Source: Acidaminococcus hominis (GTDB lineage Bacteria > Bacillota > Negativicutes > Acidaminococcales > Acidaminococcaceae). Taken from it: a DNA stretch of 64,000 bases. Both the position numbers and the translations under genes were made by a program. The DNA lies in the NCBI RefSeq assembly GCF_021044795.1, contig NZ_JAJNOP010000010.1; one strand, 5' to 3'. This document shows positions 42,932 through 52,100 of the stretch, piece by piece (within the stretch, counting starts at the first letter, position 1; every line of letters starts with the position of its first letter). The notes under the pieces were generated by a model that worked only from the letters and a program-made list of their open reading frames with translations, was not told where the DNA came from and ran no database searches.

Positions 42932-43887
42932 TACAATTCCTCCAGCGCCTTTTCCAGCGCTTCCACCACCTGCTTTTTGGCGTCTTCCAGGCTGGCACCC
43001 ACGGTGCAGCCTGCGGCTTTAGCATGGCCGCCGCCGTTAAACAGCAGGGCTACCTTGCTGACGTCCACATGCTTGGAGCGCATGCTGACCCGTACCTGAT
43101 TCTTTTCCACAGCCTTAAACATCACGGCCACCTCTACCCCATCAATGTAACGGGGATAGTAGATGAAGCTTTCCGTGGAAACGTTCTTGTTGTACAGCTC
43201 GTGGGGCACTTCCAGGGTGGCAATCCGGTTATCGGCGTAGAAGGTCATGCCGGGCAGTACCTTGCCCAACAGTTCCACGGACTCCCGGGATTTCATTTCC
43301 AAAAGGTCAGAAATCTCGTTGGGGTCCACGCCGATTTCCACCAGGTCCGCTGCTGCACGCATACAGCTGGGAGTGGTATTGGCATATTTGAAATACCCGC
43401 AGTCGGTAACAATGGCCGTATACAGGCACACTGCCGTCTTTTCCGAAATGGGTACCTGATTGGCCTGGAGCATCCGGTACATGATTTCCCCGGTGGCTGC
43501 GGCCTGGGTATCCAGGAGCAGGGTATCTGCATAATGGGTATTGGAAATATGATGGTCAATATTCAAGATAGGTGCGGAAAGGCACTGCTCTGCAGCACCC
43601 ATTCTGTCCTTGGAGCTGGCATCCACCACTACCGTCAGGTCACAGGCAAGCTTTTCCTCCGCCTTCGGGTGCTGATAGTCCGTTAGGCCCGGCAGGAAAT
43701 GGTACAGCCGGGGCAGCTGGTCGTCCACCAGAAGAATCACCTTTTTGCCGGCTTCCCGGAGAGCGTGACAGAGCCCCAGTGCCGACCCCAGCGTATCACC
43801 GTCAGGGCCCACATGACTGACCAATGCCAGGGTATTCGCCCCCATCATCAGCTGCCAGGCACCGCGATAATCCACTTCTTTACTCAT
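42931..43887 (-). CDS. nrnA: DHH-family bifunctional oligoribonuclease/PAP phosphatase
   Basis: A 318-residue DHH/DHHA1 phosphoesterase. The metal-binding motifs are HVGPDGDTLGS, VDASSKDRM and the eponymous NIDHHISNT. The C-terminal DHHA1 motif is FNGGGHAKAAGC. It degrades nanoRNAs, or pAp or cyclic-dinucleotide products. It sits between rbfA and truB as in other Firmicutes. Confidence 0.94.
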   Translation of the reverse strand: MSKEVDYRGAWQLMMGANTLALVSHVGPDGDTLGSALGLCHALREAGKKVILLVDDQLPRLYHFLPGLTDYQHPKAEEKLACDLTVVVDASSKDRMGAAEQCLSAPILNIDHHISNTHYADTLLLDTQAAATGEIMYRMLQANQVPISEKTAVCLYTAIVTDCGYFKYANTTPSCMRAAADLVEIGVDPNEISDLLEMKSRESVELLGKVLPGMTFYADNRIATLEVPHELYNKNVSTESFIYYPRYIDGVEVAVMFKAVEKNQVRVSMRSKHVDVSKVALLFNGGGHAKAAGCTVGASLEDAKKQVVEALEKALEEL

Positions 43888-44239
43888 GCTTGCCTTCTTC
43901 CTTTTTCAGGTCCCGAATCAGGGATTCAATATGGGCACTGTATTCCATGGACGTGTCCTTATGGAAGCTGATCTGGGGTGCCACCCTAAGGTCAATGCGT
44001 TTGGCAATTTCACTGCGGAAAAAGCCCACAGCACGCTGCAGGCCCGTCCAGGCCTGCTCCTGCTGTTCCTGGCTGCCGTACAGGCTCACATACACCTTGG
44101 CATAGCTTAAATCGTTGCTTACTTCCACCCCGGTGATGGTCACAAACTTCACTCGTGGATCTTTTACATCATGAATCAGCATATTGCTTAGTTCATGCTG
44201 AATCAAAGCCTGCAATTTTTCTGCACGCAGTTTGGTCAT
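43880..44239 (-). CDS. rbfA: Ribosome-binding factor A
   Basis: A 119-residue KH-like 30S maturation factor, with ALIQHELSNMLIHDVKDPRVKFVTITGVEVSNDLSYAKVYVS-type sequence and RIDLRVAPQISFHKD. It overlaps nrnA by eight bases and follows infB by nine. Confidence 0.95.
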   Translation of the reverse strand: MTKLRAEKLQALIQHELSNMLIHDVKDPRVKFVTITGVEVSNDLSYAKVYVSLYGSQEQQEQAWTGLQRAVGFFRSEIAKRIDLRVAPQISFHKDTSMEYSAHIESLIRDLKKEEGKHE

Positions 44240-44248
44240 AGTTTCTCC

Positions 44249-46858
44249 TTATTCAGGGGCAACTTCTTCCATTACGTAAACTTCCAGCTGATCGCCTACT
44301 TTGATATCCCGGTAGTCGGCCAGAGTCAGCCCGCATTCGAAGTTGGCTGCCACTTCTTTCACATCATCTTTGAACCGGCGCAGGGAGTCCAGTTCCCCTT
44401 CGTGGATGACAATGCCATCCCGAACCAGGCGAACCTTGGAACTGCGGGTAATCTTGCCGTCCTTTACATAGGCACCGGCAATCAGAACCTTGTTGATGGG
44501 GATTACCTGACGGATTTCCACATGGCCGATAATCTTTTCTTTGAATTTCGGTGCCAGCATACCCTTGATGGCAGCTTCCACATCGTTGACGGCATCGTAG
44601 ATGACGCGGTAGGTGCGGATATCCACCTTTTCGGTATCAGCGGCCTTCCGGGCGTTGGCATCCGGACGGACGTTGAAGCCGATAATCAGGGCGTTGGCAG
44701 CAGAAGCCAGCATAACGTCGGATTCGTTGATGGCACCCACGCCGGAGTGCACCACAACCACCTTCACTTCGCTGTTCTTGATGTTGCCCAGGGCGTGTTC
44801 CAAAGCCTGGATGGTGCCCTGTACGTCTGCCTTGACTACAATGTTCAGTTCCTTCAGTTCCCCTTCCTGAATCCGGTTGAAGATATCGTCCAGGGATACT
44901 TTGGCCTGCTTTTGTTCTTCCATCTTCATTTTGGCCAGACGTTTTTCTGCAACGCTTCTGGCAGTATGCTCATCAGTGGCATCCATGATATCACCGGCGG
45001 CAGGCACATCATTAAGGCCCAGTACTTCTACAGGGGTGGAAGGCAGTGCTTTCTTTACCTTTTCGCCCCGGTCGTTGACCATGGCCCGGACCTTGCCGTA
45101 GGTAGTGCCGGCCAGGATGCAGTCCCCAATATGCAGGGTGCCCCGGTCAATCAGCACAGTGGCTACAGGGCCTCTGCCCTTATCCAGTTTGGCTTCGATC
45201 ACAGTACCGTGAGCCGGCAGTTTGGGGTTGGCCTTCAGTTCCAGCATATCAGCTACCAGCAGAATCATTTCCAGAATATCGGAAATACCGGTCTTCTGAC
45301 GGGCAGAAACGGGAACCATAATGGTGTCGCCGCCCCAGGCTTCAGGAATCAGCCCGTGCTCGGACAGCTGCTGCATAACGAATTCCGGGTTAGCCCCTTC
45401 TTTATCGATTTTGTTGATGGCCACAATAATGGGCACCTTGGCAGCTTTGGCGTGGTTGATGGCTTCCAGGGTCTGGGGCATCACACCATCGTCGGCAGCC
45501 ACTACCAGAACGGCAATATCCGTTACCTGGGCGCCTCTGGCACGCATAGCTGTAAAGGCTTCGTGGCCCGGCGTATCCAGGAAGACAATAGGACGGCCCT
45601 GGCAGATTACCCGGTAAGCACCGATGTGCTGGGTAATACCGCCGGCTTCCCGTGCCGTTACGTTGGTTTTCCGGATGGCATCCAAAAGGGAAGTCTTGCC
45701 GTGGTCAACGTGGCCCATAACCGTTACAACAGGCGGTCTGGGTACCCGCAGAGCCGGATCGTCCTCCACTTCGGGCACTTCCGTAGGATCGGCCTCAGGC
45801 GGCGGTTCCTTTACTTCGCAATTGTAGTCCAGGGCAACCAGTTCAGCCGTTTCATGGTCGATTTCCTGGTTGATGGTTACCATCTTGCCCAGCATAAACA
45901 GCTTCTTGATAATTTCGCTGGCTTCGCGGCCCAATTGGGCGGCAAATTCTTTCACGCTGATGCTTTCCCCTACTTCAATACTGGTAGGTCTTACCACTTC
46001 AGCGGCTTTCTTCGGCGCATTATTATTGTTGTTGTTTTTATGTTTATGGTTATGCATCATATGATCGGCGCTGCGCGTAGGCCGGTTTTCCCGGGTCGCG
46101 TACGAACCCTTAATCTTATCCTTTTTCTCGTGTTGATGGAAGTTGGAATTCCGTTTGCCCATTTCCTTGCCGGCATGGGCACTGTTCATTCCCACCGGAG
46201 CTGCCGGTTTAGCTGCATGATCCTTGGGACCATTGCCCGGTTTCCGGTGCTGGTTATTGCCGTTCTTGTTGTAACCGCCCTCCCGGTCGTTCTTTTGGAA
46301 GCCCCGGTTATTGCCGCCAGTATGGCCATTGCTGCCCTGACGGTCGTTAAAACGGGAACCATTGCTGGGACGGGAGCCATTATTTTGGCCCGGACGGTTA
46401 TCCCGATTGCCCCCAGCCGTATGCTGGCGGGGTGCACCCGTACGATCGCTGTGGGAGCGGTCGTTATTCCGGTCATTGTTGCGGAAACCGCCCCGGTTTC
46501 CGTCACTGCGGTTTTGGGAGCCGGCAGGACGGTTGTTGTTATGGTGGTCCTGACGGTTTCCCCGGTCCACGGTGGACGCATCCCGCTTGACTTCAGCGGC
46601 GGGAGCGGCCGGTCTCGGGTTCTGGGCGGGTCTTACAGCAGCCGGTTTTACCGGAGCTGCACTCTTTTCTGCGGGTTTCGGGGCTGCCGTTTTGGCAGCG
46701 TGGTCTTTCAAATTATTAATGATCAATGAATGTACATCCTCTTCTACGGAGCTCAATTGACTTTTCACGGTAATCTTATGCTCCGATAAGAAGTTCATGA
46801 CTTTTTTACTATCCGTGTTCAGTTCTTTAGCAATCTCGTATATTCTATATTTTGCCAT
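44249..46858 (-). CDS. infB: Translation initiation factor IF-2
   Basis: An 869-residue IF-2 GTPase that delivers initiator tRNA. An N-terminal IF2N domain (MAKYRIYEIAKELNTDSKKV) is followed by a low-complexity Asn/Gly/Arg/Pro-rich linker (roughly residues 70-280). A second IF2N segment comes next, then the G domain (GHVDHGKTSLLDAI, DTPGHEAF, NKIDKEGA) and domains II-IV. The ATG at 46858 has GGAGG seven bases upstream. The Asn/Gly-rich linker is unusually His/Asn heavy. Confidence 0.96.
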   Translation of the reverse strand: MAKYRIYEIAKELNTDSKKVMNFLSEHKITVKSQLSSVEEDVHSLIINNLKDHAAKTAAPKPAEKSAAPVKPAAVRPAQNPRPAAPAAEVKRDASTVDRGNRQDHHNNNRPAGSQNRSDGNRGGFRNNDRNNDRSHSDRTGAPRQHTAGGNRDNRPGQNNGSRPSNGSRFNDRQGSNGHTGGNNRGFQKNDREGGYNKNGNNQHRKPGNGPKDHAAKPAAPVGMNSAHAGKEMGKRNSNFHQHEKKDKIKGSYATRENRPTRSADHMMHNHKHKNNNNNNAPKKAAEVVRPTSIEVGESISVKEFAAQLGREASEIIKKLFMLGKMVTINQEIDHETAELVALDYNCEVKEPPPEADPTEVPEVEDDPALRVPRPPVVTVMGHVDHGKTSLLDAIRKTNVTAREAGGITQHIGAYRVICQGRPIVFLDTPGHEAFTAMRARGAQVTDIAVLVVAADDGVMPQTLEAINHAKAAKVPIIVAINKIDKEGANPEFVMQQLSEHGLIPEAWGGDTIMVPVSARQKTGISDILEMILLVADMLELKANPKLPAHGTVIEAKLDKGRGPVATVLIDRGTLHIGDCILAGTTYGKVRAMVNDRGEKVKKALPSTPVEVLGLNDVPAAGDIMDATDEHTARSVAEKRLAKMKMEEQKQAKVSLDDIFNRIQEGELKELNIVVKADVQGTIQALEHALGNIKNSEVKVVVVHSGVGAINESDVMLASAANALIIGFNVRPDANARKAADTEKVDIRTYRVIYDAVNDVEAAIKGMLAPKFKEKIIGHVEIRQVIPINKVLIAGAYVKDGKITRSSKVRLVRDGIVIHEGELDSLRRFKDDVKEVAANFECGLTLADYRDIKVGDQLEVYVMEEVAPE

Positions 46859-46876
46859 CCGCACACCTCCATGCTG

Positions 46877-47170
46877 CTATAACATCAGTTTCAAAAAGTG
46901 GCTGTCCAGAATGGCCACAGCGGCCCGGGGAGACTTACCAATTGCAGCCCCCAAGGTGGCCATATCCGGCCCATTTCCATAGGGGACGTGGCTGCTTTGG
47001 CATCCAAATTCCAGTTTTTCCCTGGAACGGGGGGAGGCATCAGCGGCAATCAGCACATAACGGACCTTCCCCTTTTTCAGGCCGTCCGAGATGCCCTGAT
47101 CGCCGGATACCAGTTTCCCAGCCTTCTGTGCCAATCCCAAGGCGAAGCAAATCTGCTCAGTGCTTTTCAT
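46877..47170 (-). CDS. ylxQ: L7Ae-family ribosomal protein-like (YlxQ)
   Basis: A 97-residue L7Ae/L30e-fold RNA-binding protein (ALGLAQKAGKLVSGDQGISDGL, VRYVLIAADASPRSREKLE). Such proteins recognise kink-turns; the role of YlxQ is not established. It overlaps ylxR by 14 bases and lies between it and infB, the conserved order. Confidence 0.9.
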   Translation of the reverse strand: MKSTEQICFALGLAQKAGKLVSGDQGISDGLKKGKVRYVLIAADASPRSREKLEFGCQSSHVPYGNGPDMATLGAAIGKSPRAAVAILDSHFLKLML

Positions 47171-47429
47171 GTGACAGCTCCACCAACAAGGTATCTTTCA
47201 TTTCCGGGCTGATTTTCACCTGCAAAGCCTTTTCCAGACTTTTGCTCTGGATGGCCTTGGTAATGCAGGCAGCCTCAGGGCACACATAGGCGCCCCTGCC
47301 CGGCTTTTTCCCAGAACGGTCCAGGCTCACCGCTCCCTCCGGGGAGCGGACGATCCGGATCAGTTCTTTTTTATCTTTCACCTGTCCGCAGCCGATACAG
47401 GTCCGCTGCGGAATCTTCTTCATTTTCAT
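47157..47429 (-). CDS. ylxR: YlxR-family RNA-binding/transcription protein
   Basis: A ~90-residue protein with RTCIGCGQVKDKKELIRIVR and GRGAYVCPEAACITKA, the DUF448 signature. In relatives it binds RNA or acts as a nucleoid-associated regulator. The ATG at 47429 is supported by AGGAG seven bases upstream. It overlaps the nusA stop region. Confidence 0.92.
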   Translation of the reverse strand: MKMKKIPQRTCIGCGQVKDKKELIRIVRSPEGAVSLDRSGKKPGRGAYVCPEAACITKAIQSKSLEKALQVKISPEMKDTLLVELSHEKH

Positions 47430-47431
47430 GC

Positions 47432-48508
47432 TCATTCTCCTGCTTCTTCAGCAGCTTTCTTTTCTGCCCGCAGTTGGGCAGCTTGGGTTTCACTCTTGAT
47501 ATCGATTTTCCAGCCGGTCAGCTTGGCAGCCAGACGGGCGTTCTGTCCTTCCTTGCCAATGGCCAGGCTCAGCTTGTCATCCGGTACGATAACCCGGCAG
47601 ATTTTTTCTGCGGGATCGGCAATGGCTTCCACCACCTTGGAAGGAGACAGGGCATTGGCCACGTATTCTTCCGGATTTTCGCTGTATTTTACAATATCAA
47701 TCTTTTCGCCCCGGAGCTCGTCCACAATATTGCGTACCCGCAGGCCCTTGGGACCTACGCAGGCACCCACCGGATCCACGCTGGGATTGGTGCTGTGCAC
47801 GGCAATTTTGGAACGCATCCCCGGTTCCCGGGCAACACTGTCGATGATGACAGTACCATCCTGGATTTCAGAAACCTCCAGTTCGAACAGTCTCTTCAAC
47901 AGGCCGGGATGGGTCCGGGACAGAATAATCTGAGGGCCTTTGGTGGTTTTCTTGACTTCCACCACATAGCATTTCAGACGATCATGATAATCATAGGTTT
48001 CCCCAGGAATCTGTTCGTTGGGCAGCAGCAGACCTTCTGCCGTTCCCAGGTTTACGAACACGTTGTGGCCTTCAATCCGCTGGATGGTACCGGTTACAAT
48101 GTCGTTTTCCCGGTCGGAATACCGTTCATAGACCATGCCCCGTTCTGCTTCCCGAATCCGCTGCACAATCACCTGCTTGGCATTTTGGGCAGCAATCCGG
48201 CCAAAATTCTTGGGAGTCACTTCTTCTTCCATAATATCGCCGGCCTGGTACTTGTGGTCAATTTTCTGAGCCGTTTCCAGGTCCAGCTCCGTTGCCGGAT
48301 CCGTAACCTCATCTACGATATTTTTCCGGGCATACACATGAATCTCACCCGTTTCCTTGTTCAGGGAAACCCGTACATTTTGCGCAGAACCAAAATTTTT
48401 CTTATAGGCGCTGATCATGGCTTCCTCCACTGCACTGTAAAGGATATCGGGAGCAATCCCCTTCTCCTTTGCCAGTTCTGCAATGGCTTTTACGAAATCC
48501 GCATTCAC
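47432..48508 (-). CDS. nusA: Transcription termination/antitermination factor NusA
   Basis: A 358-residue NusA: N-terminal RNAP-binding domain, S1 domain (DIVTGTIQRIEGHNVFVNLG), KH1 (SVDPVGACVGPKGLRVRNI) and KH2 (LSLAIGKEGQNARLAAKLTG). It lacks the C-terminal acidic repeats of the E. coli protein, as is usual for Firmicutes. It is second in the rimP-nusA-infB operon. Confidence 0.96.
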   Translation of the reverse strand: MNADFVKAIAELAKEKGIAPDILYSAVEEAMISAYKKNFGSAQNVRVSLNKETGEIHVYARKNIVDEVTDPATELDLETAQKIDHKYQAGDIMEEEVTPKNFGRIAAQNAKQVIVQRIREAERGMVYERYSDRENDIVTGTIQRIEGHNVFVNLGTAEGLLLPNEQIPGETYDYHDRLKCYVVEVKKTTKGPQIILSRTHPGLLKRLFELEVSEIQDGTVIIDSVAREPGMRSKIAVHSTNPSVDPVGACVGPKGLRVRNIVDELRGEKIDIVKYSENPEEYVANALSPSKVVEAIADPAEKICRVIVPDDKLSLAIGKEGQNARLAAKLTGWKIDIKSETQAAQLRAEKKAAEEAGE

Positions 48509-48531
48509 TTCTTGACTCCTCCTTAAACTCG

Positions 48532-48993
48532 TTAAAAATCAATATGGGGCCGAACCGAAGCCACAAGCTTCCGTTCGATGGTCATAGGTTTGTTTTTGGC
48601 ATCCGTCACCTGCAAATTGTCTGCATCGTGACCCGTCAGGACAACGGTCAGCTGCTTGGACCCGTTAAAGGGTACGTAGAAGGCCAGGTCCACCTTGGTG
48701 CCATAGTGGGCTTCCAGTTCCTTATCCTTTTTCAGGGGCCGGTCAATGCCGGGGGAAGAAACCTCCAGATAGTACTGATCCTTGATGAAGTCCTTTTCAT
48801 CAAGAAGTTTGGCCAGGGCATTGCTGACCGCCGAGCAGTCATCAATGTCGATGCCGCCCTCCTTGTCGATGAAGACCCGCAGGAACCAATCCCGTTCCCG
48901 CACGTATTCTACATCCACCAGTTCCAGACCGGCTGCTTCCACAATGGGCAGCACCAGTTCGGTAACCTGCTCTGTGATCTTTTTCTTGTCCAT
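48532..48993 (-). CDS. rimP: Ribosome maturation factor RimP
   Basis: A 153-residue 30S assembly factor with GLELVDVEYVRERDWFLRVFIDKEGGIDIDDC and YLEVSSPGIDRPLKKDKE, the family signatures. It is first in the rimP-nusA-ylxR-ylxQ-infB-rbfA run, with its own strong promoter and a leader hairpin. Confidence 0.96.
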   Translation of the reverse strand: MDKKKITEQVTELVLPIVEAAGLELVDVEYVRERDWFLRVFIDKEGGIDIDDCSAVSNALAKLLDEKDFIKDQYYLEVSSPGIDRPLKKDKELEAHYGTKVDLAFYVPFNGSKQLTVVLTGHDADNLQVTDAKNKPMTIERKLVASVRPHIDF

Positions 48994-49028
48994 TCGTAAG
49001 ACACCTGCTTCTTTCCTAGTAAACGAAA

Positions 49029-49050
49029 GAGCGGGTATAAATACCCACTC
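49029..49050 (-). promoter_or_regulatory. Leader hairpin of rimP-nusA operon
   Basis: GAGTGGGTA-TTTA-TACCCGCTC in the 5' leader, followed by TTTCGTTTAC. It lies between the promoter and rimP and could be an attenuator, as nusA operons are often autoregulated. Confidence 0.6.
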
Positions 49051-49079
49051 TCTAAAGTCTGCCTCAGTTTTCTTAAACC

Positions 49080-49108
49080 ATTATAACACTGGAACACGGT
49101 TTTATCAA
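49080..49108 (-). promoter_or_regulatory. Promoter of rimP-nusA operon
   Basis: TTGATA (49103-49108) and TATAAT (49080-49085) are separated by 17 bases, between polC and rimP. Confidence 0.8.
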
Positions 49109-49167
49109 CACAAGGCGATAAGTATTTTACACTTTGGCCTAAATCGGATGGAAACTTCCGGCCCGGA

Positions 49168-52100
49168 TCAGAACAGTTCAATCTGGTCCGTAGCCGGCAT
49201 TCCTTCCAAAATCCCCAGGTCCGCCAGCACTTCCACATTGGATTTGCTGATTTTGGCCCGGTTCTTCAGGTCTTCCTGGGAGATGAACTCGCCCTTCTTG
49301 CGGGCCTCCACAATGTCTTCGGCCGCTACCCCGCCGATGCCCCCAATGGAGCCCAGGGGCGGCAAAAGGCCCTTTTCCGTAACAATAAATTTATGGGCGT
49401 CGGACCGGTACAGGTCCACATCCTCAAACACAAAGCCCCGTTCCAGCATCTCTACGCACATTTCCATATACGTGGCCGTATCCTTGTCGTTGACCTTGGC
49501 CTTGTTGCCCTGGGCGTACACGTCCTTGATGAATTTCTTCATGTATTCTTCGCCTTTATGGACCTGGGCATAGTCAAACTTGGGCGCCCGGATGGAAAAA
49601 TAAGCGGCGTAGAATTCCTTGGGATGGTGCACCTTGCAGTAGGCAATCCGGTAGGCCGACAATACGTAGGCCACGGCATGGGCCTTAGGGAACAGGTACT
49701 GCACCGTCCGGCAGGACCGGATGTAGAAGTCCGGAATATTGGCCTTCTGCAAAGCTTCCGCCTGCTTGTCGGAAAAGCCGTTCTTGTGGGCCTTCCCTTT
49801 CCGGCAGGTTTCCATAATGCTGAAGGCAATGCTGGGCTCCACCCCTTTGTTGATCAGGTAGGTCATGATATCGTCACGGGTGGAAATGGTTTCGTCCGTG
49901 GGGTGACCTTCCTTAATCAGGTCCTGGGCATTTTCCAGCCACACGCCGGTACCATGGGAATACCCGGAAATACGCAATAGGTCGGAGAAGTTCTTGGGCT
50001 TTACGTCCGCAATCATCTGCCGCACAAAATGGGTGCCGCATTCCGGAACCCCCAGGGTCCCTACTTCACTGCCAATGGCCTCCGGAGTTACCCCCAGGGA
50101 CTTGGTGCTCAGGTACAGTTCCATGGTCTCCGGATCGCCAATGGGAATGGACTTGCAGTAGCCGTCCTGCCCCATCAGGGTATCCAGCATCTTGATCATG
50201 GTGGGATCATCGTGACCCAGAATATCCAGCTTCACCAACCGGTCGTTGATGGAGTGGTAATCGTAGTGGGTGGTAATGGTGCCGCAGTTTTCGTCATCTG
50301 CCGGGTACTGGACGGGCGTAATATAGTGCACATCCAGGTCCCGGGGGATAACCATGATGCCGCCCGGATGCTGGCCGGTGGTCCGCTTGACCCCAGCCAG
50401 TTTGGGAATCAGCCCTTCCACAAAGGCGTTCCGTTTGGGCTCTCCCCGGCTTTCGTAATACTTTTTGATGTAGCCGTAGGCCGTCTTGTCCGCAATGGTA
50501 CCCAAGGTACCAGCCCGGAATACGTTATCCCGGCCAAACAGTTCTTCCGTATATTTATGGGCCCGGGGCTGGTATTCCCCGGAGAAGTTCAGATCGATAT
50601 CGGGCACCTTGTCCCCGTGGAAACCCAAGAATACGGCAAAAGGAATATTGTGTCCGTCCCGGATCATCATGGTGCCGCATTCCGGGCAGGCCTTTTCCGG
50701 CAGGTCAAAGCCGGAACCCACGGAACCGTCCTCAAAGAACTCCGTATGGAAGCAGTGGGGACAGCGGTAATGGGGCACCAGGGGATTTACTTCCGTAATG
50801 TCCAGCATGGTGGCCACAAAGGAGGAACCAACGCTGCCCCGGGAGCCTACCATGTACCCATCGTCGTTGGATTTCTTTACCAGCAGATGGGCAATGTAGT
50901 ACAGCACGGAGAAGCCGTTGCCGATAATGGAAGACAATTCCAGCTTCAGCCGGTCCTCTACAATCTTGGGCAGGTTGGGGCCGTACAGCTCGTGGGCCTT
51001 GGCGTAGGACATGGATTCCACTTTTTCCTTGGCCCCAGGAATGGTGGGAGAATACAGTTGGTCCCGGTCGGGAACCGGCTTAAAGGTTTCCACCTGTTCA
51101 CTGATCTTGTTGGAGTTGGTCACCACCACCTCGTAGGCCCGTTCCTTGCCCAGGTAGGAGAATTCTTCCAGCATTTCATCGGTGGTCCGCAGGTATAGCG
51201 GCGGCTGCTCCTCATCGGGATACCCTATGCCGGCCTGGAGGATTCTCCGGGCCAGGGCATCTTCCGGATTCAGGAAGTGGACGTCGCAGGTAGCCACCGT
51301 CAGTTTCCCCAGTTCGTCAGCCAGGGCCAGAATCTTCTTGTTGATGGCCTGCAAATCTTCCACCGTGGTAATTTCCGGGAACCGTTCGTCCCGGATCAGG
51401 TAATTATTGTTGCCCGTGGGCTGGATTTCCAGGTAATCATAGTAGGACGCAATGTCTAACAGTTCCTGATGGTCCGCCCCGGCCAGCACCGCCCGGTACA
51501 CTTCCCCGGCAGCGCAGGCGGAGCCAATAATCAGCCCTTCCCGGTATTGGTCCAAAAGGCCCTTGGTCATCCGGGGCCGTTTGGGCCGGCCGCCAAAGTA
51601 CTGCAAATGGGACAGGGAAACCAGCCGGTACAGGTTCCGCAGCCCCTCTGCATTTTTGGCCAGCAGGATAATATGGTAATTCTTCTTATCTTCCAGGTGA
51701 TGGCACAGATAGCCTTCCAGCCCGAAAATCAGCTTCAGGTCCGACCCTGCGGCCGCATCGTAGGCAAAGGGAAAGGCCTGGACCACCCCGTGGTCCGTAA
51801 TGGCCAGGGCCTTGTGCCCCCAGCGGATGGCAGTCTTTACCAGTTCTTCAATGGGGGTCAGGCCGTCCATCTTGCTCATTTTCGTATGGCAGTGGAGTTC
51901 CACCCGCTTGACTTCCGCCTTGTCTTCCCGCTTTTGCGCAGGCTCCATCATGATGTTCTTGACCCGGAGCATAACGATTTCGAAGTTCTCGTATTTGTCC
52001 GGTGCCACATCTCCCTGGATTTTCACCCGGCAGCCCACCGGCAGTTTGGCCTTCAGGTCTGCACATTCCTTCTGGTTCTTTTTCAGGTCATTTTTGCCGC

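Noticed and set aside
44195..46729. An 844-codon open frame on the plus strand opposite infB.
   Set aside because: It is an antisense shadow of a highly conserved gene with low-complexity codons; it has no domain or ribosome binding site.
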